IMG/VR virus record: IMGVR_UViG_3300036814_000628
Span: 1-23,939 of that record
DNA from: a virus
DNA length: 23,939 bases
Reading direction: 5' to 3' (one strand)
The notes under the pieces: generated by a model
Database searches by the model: none
The model's input: only the letters and a program-made list of their open reading frames with translations
What the model was told of the DNA's origin: nothing
Program-made: the position numbers and the translations under genes
Shown: positions 9,101 to 17,524 of the stretch, piece by piece
Position numbering within the stretch: the first letter of the stretch is position 1
Layout of the letters: every line of letters starts with the position of its first letter

Positions 9101-10193
9101 AATTGCTTGCAATGTTGCCATCAGCAGTTGTAGCACCCAATGTATATCTACCTTGATCGCTGGTGTGAGAGTTTGTAACACAGTTATCCAAAGTAAATGT
9201 AAATGGCCGAACAGTATAGTTTCCCGATTCATCCTTAGTTCGTCTTGCAAATTCCGAAGCAAGAGTTGAATATTGTGTTATCCTATCAATAAAATCAAAG
9301 TTACCATCTTTAAAATCAACGAGAGAAATAAAATCTTTTTCAACAACAGGTTTAGTTGCAGATGCAATTAGTTCAACACTAACATTTAATCGATGTGCGC
9401 CTTTAGCAGCATAATTACTAGAGCCCGTTGAATTATCTAACAGTTCAGTATTTGCTTCTGGTGTAATGATATTCTCAATTACTTTAAACCCAACTGTTCC
9501 TGTATAATCTTCTGCGTAATTACTGAGAACTAATGTTTCTGCTAAGTTATTAACAAAAAACCCACGAATATAATAAACACCTGAGTTAATATTATATGCT
9601 TGTCCTGTCCTAGCAGCCGGACCCGTTGAACTTGCAAGTTGAGCAACACTAGAACCTGCCGCCACACTGTATGCAGAAGTGTAGGTTGTAACAGATGCTA
9701 CATCTATCGCATATGATGCTGTTGAATGTTGAATAACCTTATTAGCGGTAATATTCTCACCATCGGCAAATACACTAGTTGTAAAATCAGTACCAGAACG
9801 AATGTATGAAAGATATAGTAGTGGTTGGTCTGTTGTTGTTCCAGCTTTGAAACCAATAACTTTTGCAGTAACACCAGTTGTCACACCAGTGATTGTTACT
9901 GGTGTATCCGTATTATAATATTGAGAAGGATCAATAGTTTCATCAGCAAAAGTGCTTGTAAGTTTAAGAGAATGATACCTCCCTACCCCTCCGTTGCCGG
10001 GAACAACCACCGCACCTTCACGAAAGATGTGACTTCCGTGTGCTTCTATTTGATGTTGTAATGCACTTTGTAATTGAGTTAATTCTCTTGCTTGAATTGC
10101 ATATCCAGGGCGAAAAAGAATCCTGTGATAATTATTTTCAGCATTAAAATCATCAAAATAAGGTGCTGCGTTAAGATTTGTTTTTTGTGCCAT
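6183..10193 (-). CDS. DUF4815-type large baseplate structural protein (1336 aa)
   Basis: Residues 16-50 hold the DUF4815 signature ('YHRILFRPGYAIQARELTQL'), found in phage tail/baseplate proteins. Later parts match conserved segments of the large structural proteins of marine T4-like phages: 'FTMKDIGKIERRVTAVEKMT' (about 1100-1119), which is likely helical, 'DFRHGVLRPSHI' (1169-1180) and 'RVAPFITAVWKGSVSLNPEQ' (1228-1247). Between about 510 and 565, and again at 835-892, are four copies of a short 'GExITGxTSxAxG' beta repeat that also occurs in gp8 and the 1616-aa protein. The C-terminus (1297-1336) is a low-complexity Gly/Arg/Trp tail ending in an Asp run. The ATG follows the gp8 stop by one base (TAATATG), so translation is probably coupled. 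The exact position in the particle is unknown. Confidence 0.88.
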   Translation of the reverse strand: MAQKTNLNAAPYFDDFNAENNYHRILFRPGYAIQARELTQLQSALQHQIEAHGSHIFREGAVVVPGNGGVGRYHSLKLTSTFADETIDPSQYYNTDTPVTITGVTTGVTAKVIGFKAGTTTDQPLLYLSYIRSGTDFTTSVFADGENITANKVIQHSTASYAIDVASVTTYTSAYSVAAGSSVAQLASSTGPAARTGQAYNINSGVYYIRGFFVNNLAETLVLSNYAEDYTGTVGFKVIENIITPEANTELLDNSTGSSNYAAKGAHRLNVSVELIASATKPVVEKDFISLVDFKDGNFDFIDRITQYSTLASEFARRTKDESGNYTVRPFTFTLDNCVTNSHTSDQGRYTLGATTADGNIASNSLLSLIVSSGKAYINGYEIEKSRGRVKDLNKARDFDTVNAGISTFDAGNYALISNVFGSPDITAITGEASPFMTLQFYDAFTSTRGSANGNLIGIGRARAIEYNSGVAGASGTNIESVYKLYLFDIRPFTKLTLSDTPSPTLLASHTNGGVLVTGSTSGATGLVYAAGTSATLVNLTSVVGTFAAGETITASDSAETGAIIENSGNTDLTISSVETFNFGNFKQVFMEDADSGQDFTADFLVTSAINLQTIILEESTTRADGSIISEGNEFIDLETPVSAKLQFPEKNIALFSLPKTAVKTLLTATNDGASDTQYTVRRQFIGTCNSSGVVVFTTGSNETFTSHAEADYTMSILTAGDGTGVAGDVVSIANTISGTGSTSITITDSTILGDSAKVKLSATLLKTSITQKFKTVKLMKQLKVTSGTTDAYGTRPTDKTISLGRADAFKLVAVFDSESASTDALAPELTLITQSGTFTKGEKITGGTSTATARIVDIVSPMSYVLSTDIAFVSGETITGSSSGATAVISALTDGSINVTNKFLFDTGMRDNFYDIARISRKPSVAAPIGRLLVIYDYMEHGSGDVLTVDSYINIADQMGYSRIPSDFATGIKLRDAYDFRPRVEDIAGASSNLGTIDEITGNSFDFYSRQYDGTGSSTVDVCKPGSTIQSDFEYYLGRQSSLIIDDRGAISIIDGASAEVPQPPDLPVGVMRLADISLNPYTFGTKSVSVVRTRNQRFTMKDIGKIERRVTAVEKMTTLNLLERDAASFEVTDANGLNRFKSGFVVDNFQGHVVGDAFHKDYKNSMDFRHGVLRPSHISKSVDLEESVSTDAARTSAGYQKTGDLITLPYTEEVLSEQPFASTVERVAPFITAVWKGSVSLNPEQDNWFETEIAPILILNENGNYDAVLASAGNNLGTVWNAWQVTWGGVPQLPEMLHHPGWGNAGGRGRDGEGRQGPPWDWQQREDDDGDDDD

Positions 10194-10194
10194 A

Positions 10195-11700
10195 TTAGAA
10201 TTCCACTACAATTTTAATATCTTCCGTTTGATCTGTTGCACGGGAGATAGGTGATCTGTTTTCTATATATATGATATTACCGCTATCCGGTTGAAGTTCT
10301 GGAGTAACATAACCATCAGTAAATGTGATAGTAAAATCGTTTGCTAATGTCACCGCCGAATCTGATGTTGCATCAGGCGTTCCAGTCGCACCTGAATCTG
10401 CCCCAGTGATAACATTTGCACCAGAGAATGCGATATATGCACCCACTGAAGTTGTTCCATAATCACTAAACCGCTCTTGCTGATAATATAGAATTGAGTT
10501 GGTGCTGTCCCACTCAACAACCTTACCAACTGCAAGAGTTGTTGCCTGAGTGATTTTCTCGTCAGCAGTAAATGTTCCACTAACACTGGTCAACTGTGTC
10601 GCATAGGTTTGACGAATTGTTGAGTCAGATGCAACCGTTGATGTTCCATAAGTTGTTGGGTCAGTAACAATCGAAATATTACGGAAATCGTTTCCCGTAA
10701 GAAGGTCGTCACGTTCTGCACCAATGAACAGTGTGTTCATTATAACATAGTGGCCACCCAATTCATTTACTGCATTATTACCATGTCCACCCTTTGGACT
10801 AATGATAATCTGAATTGCACCACCACTGCCGTTACTCATATCACCAGAAGATACCGCTGTTTCAAGGGTAACATCAGTAAATACTGTTGCGTCTGTAAGA
10901 GTAACCGTACCGTAAGTATATCCCTCACCACCAGCATAAACGATTGTATCAGTTCCAGAGGTTAGACCAAAGTCAGCAATAGTATTACTAGCAACAGTGA
11001 AACCAATAATAGCACCAGAAGATGTTCCTGCACTAGTGCCATCACCATCTACTGCAACATAGTAATCGCCATTACTATAACTAGACCCAGCAGTTACAAT
11101 AACTGCTTCAATCTTACCATCTGTTGCAGCAGCAGATACCGCAGAATCAGTACTAACAGGCATGAAGTCTGTTGTTAGAAACTTTGTCTGTTCCGAAGCC
11201 GTAATGGTATATATGTACTTGAGAACATAACCACCCTGAGCAAACGGGGAAGTTGATTCAGAGGTAGGTTCAGAACCAGAATATGCCGCCCCACTGTTGT
11301 TATCAAGGACTTTGTATATGCGGTTATCAGATGTACGAAAGAAGAAAGTGGAGTCGTAAATATTAGCTGCACCAGAAGATGATAGGTTAGAAGAACTGAT
11401 GTTGTCTTCATACATATCGTAGATGGTACTGTTTGTCCAATCGCGCCGAGGAAGAGCAAAAGTAACATCGCCGCTTGCAATGTTTTTACCAGCAATCGTC
11501 TGATCCCATGTATAAAATTCACTCGTTATATCATCCGCAGGTGTTGGGGGAGACGAATCTGTTCCACCACTAGTTGCTGATGTAAAAGGTGTAGCTTTAC
11601 CCAGCAACATATAATACACACTCTTAGATGTCTCCGAAAAGGATTCATAAAACTGTGTCGCGTTATGAAGTCTAAATTTCTCTGTTATAATTGCGGTCAT
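10195..11700 (-). CDS. 8: Baseplate wedge subunit gp8
   Basis: Both ends match T4 gp8. The N-terminus 'ITEKFRLHNATQFYES' and 'FALPRRDWTNS' (81-91) parallel T4 'VTSKFRTEKMLNFYNS' and 'VIPRRDWGD'. 'FRNISIVTDP' (339-348) parallels 'FRQISIITNP', and the C-terminus 'GNIIYIENRSPISRATDQTE' parallels 'GEMIYMENRPPIIMAMDQTE'. gp8 is a wedge protein linking gp6, gp7 and gp10 in the T4 baseplate. At 501 aa it is much longer than T4 gp8 (334 aa). One insertion, about 361-470, carries a 'FTADEKITQATTLAVGKVV' repeat and lies just before the final strand; another Gly/Ser-rich expansion spans about 190-300. The start at 11700 has an AGAGGAA ribosome binding site and a perfect late promoter. The next gene starts one base after the stop. 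Confidence 0.93.
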   Translation of the reverse strand: MTAIITEKFRLHNATQFYESFSETSKSVYYMLLGKATPFTSATSGGTDSSPPTPADDITSEFYTWDQTIAGKNIASGDVTFALPRRDWTNSTIYDMYEDNISSSNLSSSGAANIYDSTFFFRTSDNRIYKVLDNNSGAAYSGSEPTSESTSPFAQGGYVLKYIYTITASEQTKFLTTDFMPVSTDSAVSAAATDGKIEAVIVTAGSSYSNGDYYVAVDGDGTSAGTSSGAIIGFTVASNTIADFGLTSGTDTIVYAGGEGYTYGTVTLTDATVFTDVTLETAVSSGDMSNGSGGAIQIIISPKGGHGNNAVNELGGHYVIMNTLFIGAERDDLLTGNDFRNISIVTDPTTYGTSTVASDSTIRQTYATQLTSVSGTFTADEKITQATTLAVGKVVEWDSTNSILYYQQERFSDYGTTSVGAYIAFSGANVITGADSGATGTPDATSDSAVTLANDFTITFTDGYVTPELQPDSGNIIYIENRSPISRATDQTEDIKIVVEF

Positions 11701-11728
11701 TGTTCGATTCCTCTAATCTGTATAATAG

Positions 11729-11736
11729 TATTTATA
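11729..11736 (-). promoter_or_regulatory. Late promoter element (TATAAATA) for gp8
   Basis: The minus strand reads TATAAATA 28 bases upstream of the gp8 ATG, in the gap after the 285-aa gene, with an AGAGGAA ribosome binding site between. It likely drives the long coupled unit gp8, DUF4815 protein, 849-aa protein, 75-aa protein and 559-aa fibre, since no further match is seen before any of those starts. Confidence 0.82.
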
Positions 11737-11757
11737 CACTATGTGTACACTATGTGT
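11736..11757. repeat. Two tandem copies of an 11-base near-palindrome next to the gp8 late promoter
   Basis: ACACTATGTGT occurs twice back to back (11736-11746 and 11747-11757). Each copy has ACAC/GTGT arms around a TAT centre. The pair directly abuts, and shares one base with, the TATAAATA element of gp8 on its upstream side. Confidence 0.75.
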
Positions 11758-11791
11758 GACTATCCCCTCTTTATCGTATCCACTCGAAGTA

Positions 11792-12649
11792 TTATAGTGC
11801 TGCTATTCTACCTTTAAATTCTGTAAAGTCTGCACTTGCTGCTACTTCTGTTTTCAAATCTGCTAAACTAATATAACCCGGTAATACTGGAATCTGTGAG
11901 AATGTCACAACCCCGTTAGTGGCAATCACAATTGAGTCAACATCACCAGCAGAACCAATCTGTCCACCATTTTGAATTGAGATATTTGAACTGAATACAG
12001 GTCGTGCCGCAAAAGTAGCAACGCCGGAAACACTGACTCTTCCGTTTATGTCAATGGCAGTAGCAGTCATGTCAATCTCATCAGTAGCACCGATAGATAG
12101 AACCGTTGCGCTTGATCCATGAATAAACTGAGAAGCATCGTTAAACTGGATTTTCCTTGTGCTGTTTAGCAATAATCCAGTATCGGCAACGTGTGTTAAC
12201 GTCACATCTTGGTCTGCACCAAAGTTAATTACAGCAGCATCAGCAAGAAACAAGTCAGACCATTCCAGACTAGCAGAACCCAATGCAGCACCATCAGCAG
12301 TAATAGGACTTATACCAACAGAATCAATCTGTACTCTCCCCGTACCACCTGTGGAAATTGCAACTGTATCAGCCGCAGAGAAATATATACCTGTGTTAAT
12401 ATCATCACTGTTTGTAAAAGACGGGGCTGATGCACTTCCATCGGCAATAGCAATAACACCACTTATTACTGGACTTACAAGAGTAACAACATTAGCATCG
12501 GAGCTAATACCAGAAGTTAGTGTTGTACCTGTACCCAACAGAGTATAGATTTCAACGAAGTTATCATTAATCTTGTCACCCCCCTCACGAATAGCATCGC
12601 CTGTACCATCGCCGGAGGATGATCCTAAATTTATTGCTTGATATGTCAT
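11792..12649 (-). CDS. Short tail fibre-like protein (285 aa)
   Basis: The N-terminus 'GTGDAIREGGDKINDNFVEI' (15-34) is the 'KIN-NF-E-Y' motif that opens many phage fibre and baseplate-attached proteins. 'DDINTGIYFSAADTVAISTG' (82-101) is a fibre repeat motif widespread in marine phages. Residues 123-210 are a diverged copy of the 88-residue module present twice in the 559-aa fibre, and 232-257 ('GSAGDVDSIVIATNGVVTFS') matches that protein's 481-506. The two genes are therefore paralogous in their central and C-terminal parts but have different N-termini. The start at 12649 has an AAAGGAAGA ribosome binding site and its own late promoter, suggesting separate dosage from gp8. It may be a short fibre or fibre connector on the baseplate; location in the particle is inferred. 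Confidence 0.85.
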   Translation of the reverse strand: MTYQAINLGSSSGDGTGDAIREGGDKINDNFVEIYTLLGTGTTLTSGISSDANVVTLVSPVISGVIAIADGSASAPSFTNSDDINTGIYFSAADTVAISTGGTGRVQIDSVGISPITADGAALGSASLEWSDLFLADAAVINFGADQDVTLTHVADTGLLLNSTRKIQFNDASQFIHGSSATVLSIGATDEIDMTATAIDINGRVSVSGVATFAARPVFSSNISIQNGGQIGSAGDVDSIVIATNGVVTFSQIPVLPGYISLADLKTEVAASADFTEFKGRIAAL

Positions 12650-12668
12650 CGGTAATCTTCCTTTATTG

Positions 12669-12676
12669 TATTTATA
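12669..12676 (-). promoter_or_regulatory. Late promoter element (TATAAATA) for the 285-aa fibre gene
   Basis: The minus strand reads TATAAATA across the TAA stop (12672-12674) of the 1616-aa gene, 19 bases upstream of the ATG at 12649. A ribosome binding site AAAGGAAGA lies between the element and the start. Confidence 0.82.
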
Positions 12677-15600
12677 CCTTCAGTGCGTCCCAAGTTACTA
12701 CACTATCGAATGTTATTGTTCCACTGAAACCAAATTGTGGATTTGCAAATGGGCTGTTAAACTGGGCAGCGTAAGCAGCTTCTTCAGTTCCATTCTCAAG
12801 TAAAACCTCGACCCCGGAATTTAATAATATATTATCTCCCTCGTCATTTTCCTCTAACTTTAATTTACCAATTGTATGAACAAAGATATCAGATGGCATA
12901 GAAAATGAAGCAAGTGTAGTTTTACCTGTTGATCCAAAAGGTGTCTCACCAGTGCTCACCGAATCTTCAAGGGCAATAAATGCTCTCTCCAATATTAATT
13001 TACCGCCAACACCAAACCCACTATTATCTTCTAATAGGATGTCATCACCAAAGGTTCCAACAACGGTTGTTCCATCCTCCTGCTTAAATGATCCCAAATT
13101 CTGTTCCTCAAGAATAATAGTATCAAGAGTATTATCATCAGATATATTAACCAAAGATTCCCGAACAATATCGGTGATGGTATAGGATTCTGGATTGAAG
13201 TCCTCTCCCAGTATCTTACCGCCACCGTGGAACCCAACTGGATTTTCTAGAATTAGATTGTCCCCATCCGTCTCATCTACAAGGTTGTTATTCGCAATTT
13301 CAGTGAACGTGTTTATAGTTACACTCTGGCCTAGGTTAACATCTGACTCAGTTTCTAACAAGAAGTTGTCACCATTGTCAGCCTGTAATTTTCCCTCAGA
13401 CGACTGGTCGGCCGTACCCGTAATCAACAACCGGCTACCAATTTCCGCTGTCCCCATTTCCAATTGGATTCCGTCACCAGCTATTGATTTAACCCCAGTT
13501 GTAGCAAGGAATACCAAACCATTAGAAGTATTATGCGTTTTGTTGACAGTCGCACTAAGCTTGGTTACAATACTTGACCGCAGAAAAACCTCGGCCGCAA
13601 GATCACCACTAACCTGTACAAAATTTGCATTATCAGTCTCATCAACAAGATTGTATTTTACACTTGTATCCTCACCAGTTAAGAACGATACTCCATCTGT
13701 ACCAGTAACTTCACGGATCATAACCCCGCTTTCATCTTCTAAAGTCATTCCACTACCAGCATCATTTTGTGATGCCGGAAGATGTGCTTCATCAGTTCCA
13801 TCAATAACGATTTTGTTTGATACTGCTTCTGCTCTCTCAGATATAATACGGTCATCATCCGCTGTAATTAATGAACCAAACTCACCCGCGCCAGTACCGT
13901 GTGTTATTTCAATTCCTTCAAAATCTGGATAGGTATTTTCTGGCGTCTCTAGTTCAATTATACCACTATCTTCAACAGTCTCATCTTCAAGAGTGAACCT
14001 ATCACCATCTTGCTGAAGGATAGAACTCTCTAATAGAATATCTTCATTCTCTTCAGTCTTTACCCCCAGGCGGCGTTGCATAGACTCGCTGAATAAAGTT
14101 GAAAACGTAGAAGCAAGAAGTGCGCTATAGGTATTTGCGTCATAATCATTTGTTCCCAAGCTTGCACCTGTTGTTCCTACTGACATAGAAACAAATGATG
14201 TTTGAATAACCTTAGCAAAGACATTAAACCCAGCTGGGTGAATCGCTTTCTTCAACTCATTAATATATGAGTTCCCACCGGCATTTGTCTGAATCTCATA
14301 GGAGAACTGTTGATAATAATAAGAGTCTTGAAGTCTAATTAGCTCTTCACTGATAAGACTTTCAATGCCGCCATACCCACCCTCTTTCACAGCAGTTGTT
14401 CCTAAAGTGAAAGAAGCCTTTGCGACATCAGCATGAACGATTGTTCCAGAAGCCACAGCAGTTGTTATTGATGTTGTTCCTGCGGAGAAATCTATACCCA
14501 CATCCTCAAAAAATACTTTTTCTGTTCCGTGGCGGGCGGTGGAATCTATGCCGTTCAATACCAAGTTGGTAAATGACTCGTCAGTTTCATACAGAAGTTT
14601 TTCATTAACATCATCAGTTAATCCCGCCTCTAAAACAATCAAATTGCTGGGGTCACTTGTTCCCGATCCGTCCGTGGCATTGAAGTTAATCTTCTCGCCC
14701 GCGTTAGCACCTGCTGCGCTGGTCCCATCAAGTACCACATTATCTTCATATTCTATGTCGGCATCAATTACGATAAAGTCTCCGGCGGATGTACTAAGGA
14801 TGGCATCTGGCGCACTTTCTAATATAAATTTTACCTGTCTAAGGTCATAGATATAAACTGCATCATCAGTTCTAAATCCAGATTCTTGACTAATGAACTC
14901 ACCCATAATATTATCATCATCATAGCCATAAGTATCTGGTTCTGACCTAAGCGAACCACTACCATCTTCAAGAATAGTCTGCGCCAGTTCTTCGGTATTT
15001 GGATGCTCCATAATGAGCTCACCCTGATCATCCTCCAAGAGCATGAAGTCAGTTGTTGCCCTAATAGCATCTAGTAAAAGTCTGTCTCCATTCTCATCAA
15101 CCAGATTTTCTCCATAGACAAGATTAGCATTCATAATAAAATTATCATCAACATACTCATTGGTTGTGAGGGAGTCTTCAAGAAGCATACCCTCATTAGA
15201 AGTTGTTCCAGACGATTCGCTTTGAATGCCGATACTGTCTGTAAGGGAAACCTCTAGAACCTGAGTTGTAGAATCATATGACCGAACTGTTCCTGTGTGT
15301 GATGTTAACGCAGCTCCAACAGCAAAAGTGCCGGTTATATCCTTGATAATAAAGTTTGCGCGGAGTTCTAAATTGGGCTCCTCATCGTAATTAAATCCCG
15401 CGTTGATAACATCAATGGATTCTAGTCTGCCTATATCAGTGGTGGTTGCAAGAACCTTCGCACTGGCACCGTATTGACTTCTAACAGTAAGAGTAGGTAA
15501 TTTTGAATATCCTGAGCCCACATCAGTTACATTTATTTTTGTAATATCACCATCACCAGACTCCAAAATAAATCCTTCATCGGCATAATGCTGTCTGTCA

Positions 15601-17522
15601 GGAGAGGTTGTGGTTAGGCCTAATTCCATCTCCACTCTATCACCAAGCACCGCCTCAGTATTAATGGTGTCTGTATAGGAAGCAGCATTACCTGACTCAC
15701 CATAGAGTTGGTCTGATCGATGATTGAAGTTACCACCGTAAAGATTGTATGTTGTTGAGACGTATGTTGCTTGAGCATAGGCCGTTGTTGCAACAGGAGA
15801 ATAAAAAGTTGTGCCTGGATATTCTTGGAAGACATACTTTCTTATTGCCGTTGATGTAGATGCAAATACTAAAACTTCGTTATCTAAAATTGACTGTGCG
15901 CTGGATATCGTAATTGATGTTTGGCTTGTAACAACAGTAACCGTCACAGTATCACTCTCACTAATACTGTTTCCCCGGACTCTCATACCAACTGCAATAG
16001 TCTCACTATTACCATCTAGTGTAATTGTTTTTGAATCAACGGTAGCGCCATTGACGGAGGCTTTGGCATTTAGAATGGTACTATCTTCTGCTGCATATCT
16101 TGTCAGATAAATTGGATAATAGTAACCAAGAGTGCTACTATAAAGTCTGTCAGTACCGTAAACTGCATAAGGTTCTTCTGCTGTTATTGTACCCTCTTCA
16201 AGAGCAACACTGAATAACTCCACAGAAGTGGTCGTACCAGATTCCTGTAGAATAGTATCGGAATCAGTTTCATCAATAAGATTGCCATGAACAACCATAA
16301 CTTCAGCTAATGCCGGTTGAATTAATCCCGCCTCTGAGTTGTTGTCAGAAAATACTACAAGGTCACCAATTTCGTAATTGGTTCCAGCATCATCAATTGC
16401 GACATCGGAAACTGAACCCCGCTGAATCTCTCCAACTTTAGCTGAAATATCACCACTACCAAGGATTATAGAAGTGTCAAGGTCAATACTGTCTCCAACA
16501 CTATACAGTGTTCCATCATTCGAAATTGATACGTCAGAGTTTATTTGTCTAATAATAAAATTATATCGGACATCTTTTACAGAAGATGTTCCATAGACTG
16601 TTTCATCAACTTGAAAGGTTCCTGTAATATTTGAAAGTTCAAACTCAACATATGACACACCGGCCGTCGCTGTAAGGATTGTTGAACTTTCAACAAGCGC
16701 GGTTGCGGAACTATCCTGTCCAGTAATTGACTGCCCAAGAAGTTCATCGGCAATAGAAGAACCATCAATCGAGCAGCGAATTATTGTAGGCTTATCCCAA
16801 TCTGCGTCGGAGACTCTCATCATATATTGGTTTGGATAAAATACCTCTGATTCTTCATCCAGAAGAATTCTCATAAAGAGTTTAGCTGCCTCTTTAGTTC
16901 CCTTCCTTCGGTATAGCTCACGAATATGTTTTTCTAAATTTCTCTTATTGATTCCATTTGCAAGCTTGGTGGGAATACCTTCCATAAAGGATTTACGAAA
17001 CTCTTCGATGAAATCATAGATGGTGTTGTCAATGTCAGCATAGGCCAGCAACTGCTGAATGTTCTGAACGGGGTTCGCCCGATATCTTGTGACTACACCC
17101 GAAGCACCAGAGGTTCCCCCCGTTACAGTCTCACCTGTCTCAAACAACTGTTGTGACGAAATGAACATTCTTGGTGTTGTATGCCCAAGGTCTTCGACAA
17201 GCACAGTAGCGGTTGCATATGATGTGCCCCCTGTGATTGTCTCTCCGTCGATGAACTTTCCTGTGGAACCAGAACCAACCTCCGTAACAATCAGAGTGCC
17301 ATCTTCATTCAGAAGATTGGTAGCAGTATTGATTTCCAAAAGGACGTTATCAATATTGACTGTCAGCTGAAGTTCACCCGCTTCAAGAAATTGATAATAT
17401 GATTTTAGAAACTGAGAAAACTTTGGATGATCATCAGCAATGAAGTCAGGAAGCTGCCCATCAATCTGAGTGCTGAGTTTATTTGTTAACTCTGGGGTCC
17501 AAGACATATCAAATGGTGCCAT
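12672..17522 (-). CDS. Giant baseplate structural protein in the gp7 position, with LLED repeats (1616 aa)
   Basis: The N-terminal domain (about 1-240) contains 'DHPKFSQFLKSYYQFLEAG' and a helical segment 'DFIEEFRKSFMEGIP' to 'HIRELYRRKGTKEAAKLFMR', conserved in large structural proteins encoded after gp6 in marine T4-like phages. Two 'GETITGGTS' repeats interrupt it (92-143). A second conserved domain at about 1055-1106 ('LQDSYYYQQFSYEIQTN' then 'KKAIHPAGFNVFAKV') is typical of this family. Residues about 778-860 and 1161-1580 consist largely of degenerate acidic repeats of the form 'hLLED' or 'NLVDETDGDNLILE'. T4 gp7 (1032 aa) occupies this place between gp6 and gp8, but homology to gp7 is not shown by anything I see. 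The ATG follows the gp6 stop by two bases (TAATTATG) with only a weak ribosome binding site, so translation is probably coupled. Confidence 0.85.
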   Translation of the reverse strand: MAPFDMSWTPELTNKLSTQIDGQLPDFIADDHPKFSQFLKSYYQFLEAGELQLTVNIDNVLLEINTATNLLNEDGTLIVTEVGSGSTGKFIDGETITGGTSYATATVLVEDLGHTTPRMFISSQQLFETGETVTGGTSGASGVVTRYRANPVQNIQQLLAYADIDNTIYDFIEEFRKSFMEGIPTKLANGINKRNLEKHIRELYRRKGTKEAAKLFMRILLDEESEVFYPNQYMMRVSDADWDKPTIIRCSIDGSSIADELLGQSITGQDSSATALVESSTILTATAGVSYVEFELSNITGTFQVDETVYGTSSVKDVRYNFIIRQINSDVSISNDGTLYSVGDSIDLDTSIILGSGDISAKVGEIQRGSVSDVAIDDAGTNYEIGDLVVFSDNNSEAGLIQPALAEVMVVHGNLIDETDSDTILQESGTTTSVELFSVALEEGTITAEEPYAVYGTDRLYSSTLGYYYPIYLTRYAAEDSTILNAKASVNGATVDSKTITLDGNSETIAVGMRVRGNSISESDTVTVTVVTSQTSITISSAQSILDNEVLVFASTSTAIRKYVFQEYPGTTFYSPVATTAYAQATYVSTTYNLYGGNFNHRSDQLYGESGNAASYTDTINTEAVLGDRVEMELGLTTTSPDRQHYADEGFILESGDGDITKINVTDVGSGYSKLPTLTVRSQYGASAKVLATTTDIGRLESIDVINAGFNYDEEPNLELRANFIIKDITGTFAVGAALTSHTGTVRSYDSTTQVLEVSLTDSIGIQSESSGTTSNEGMLLEDSLTTNEYVDDNFIMNANLVYGENLVDENGDRLLLDAIRATTDFMLLEDDQGELIMEHPNTEELAQTILEDGSGSLRSEPDTYGYDDDNIMGEFISQESGFRTDDAVYIYDLRQVKFILESAPDAILSTSAGDFIVIDADIEYEDNVVLDGTSAAGANAGEKINFNATDGSGTSDPSNLIVLEAGLTDDVNEKLLYETDESFTNLVLNGIDSTARHGTEKVFFEDVGIDFSAGTTSITTAVASGTIVHADVAKASFTLGTTAVKEGGYGGIESLISEELIRLQDSYYYQQFSYEIQTNAGGNSYINELKKAIHPAGFNVFAKVIQTSFVSMSVGTTGASLGTNDYDANTYSALLASTFSTLFSESMQRRLGVKTEENEDILLESSILQQDGDRFTLEDETVEDSGIIELETPENTYPDFEGIEITHGTGAGEFGSLITADDDRIISERAEAVSNKIVIDGTDEAHLPASQNDAGSGMTLEDESGVMIREVTGTDGVSFLTGEDTSVKYNLVDETDNANFVQVSGDLAAEVFLRSSIVTKLSATVNKTHNTSNGLVFLATTGVKSIAGDGIQLEMGTAEIGSRLLITGTADQSSEGKLQADNGDNFLLETESDVNLGQSVTINTFTEIANNNLVDETDGDNLILENPVGFHGGGKILGEDFNPESYTITDIVRESLVNISDDNTLDTIILEEQNLGSFKQEDGTTVVGTFGDDILLEDNSGFGVGGKLILERAFIALEDSVSTGETPFGSTGKTTLASFSMPSDIFVHTIGKLKLEENDEGDNILLNSGVEVLLENGTEEAAYAAQFNSPFANPQFGFSGTITFDSVVTWDALKV
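12783..15191 (-). repeat. Region of LLED-type acidic repeats in the 1616-aa gene
   Basis: The region encodes degenerate short repeats, dense at residues 778-860 and 1161-1580 and sparser between. Examples are 'GMLLEDS', 'FMLLEDDQGELIMEH', 'TILEDGSG', 'DILLESS', 'RFTLEDE', 'MTLEDESGVMIRE', 'NFLLETE', 'DNLILEN', 'DILLEDN', 'KLILER' and 'EVLLENG'. Related units occur in the 185-aa protein upstream (21362-21919). Confidence 0.75.
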
Positions 17523-17524
17523 AA

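Noticed and set aside
13195-13932. Open frame of 245 codons on the plus strand
   Set aside because: It is antisense to the 1616-aa gene, lies wholly inside it, and reads as Ser/Pro/Leu-rich shadow sequence with no recognisable domain.
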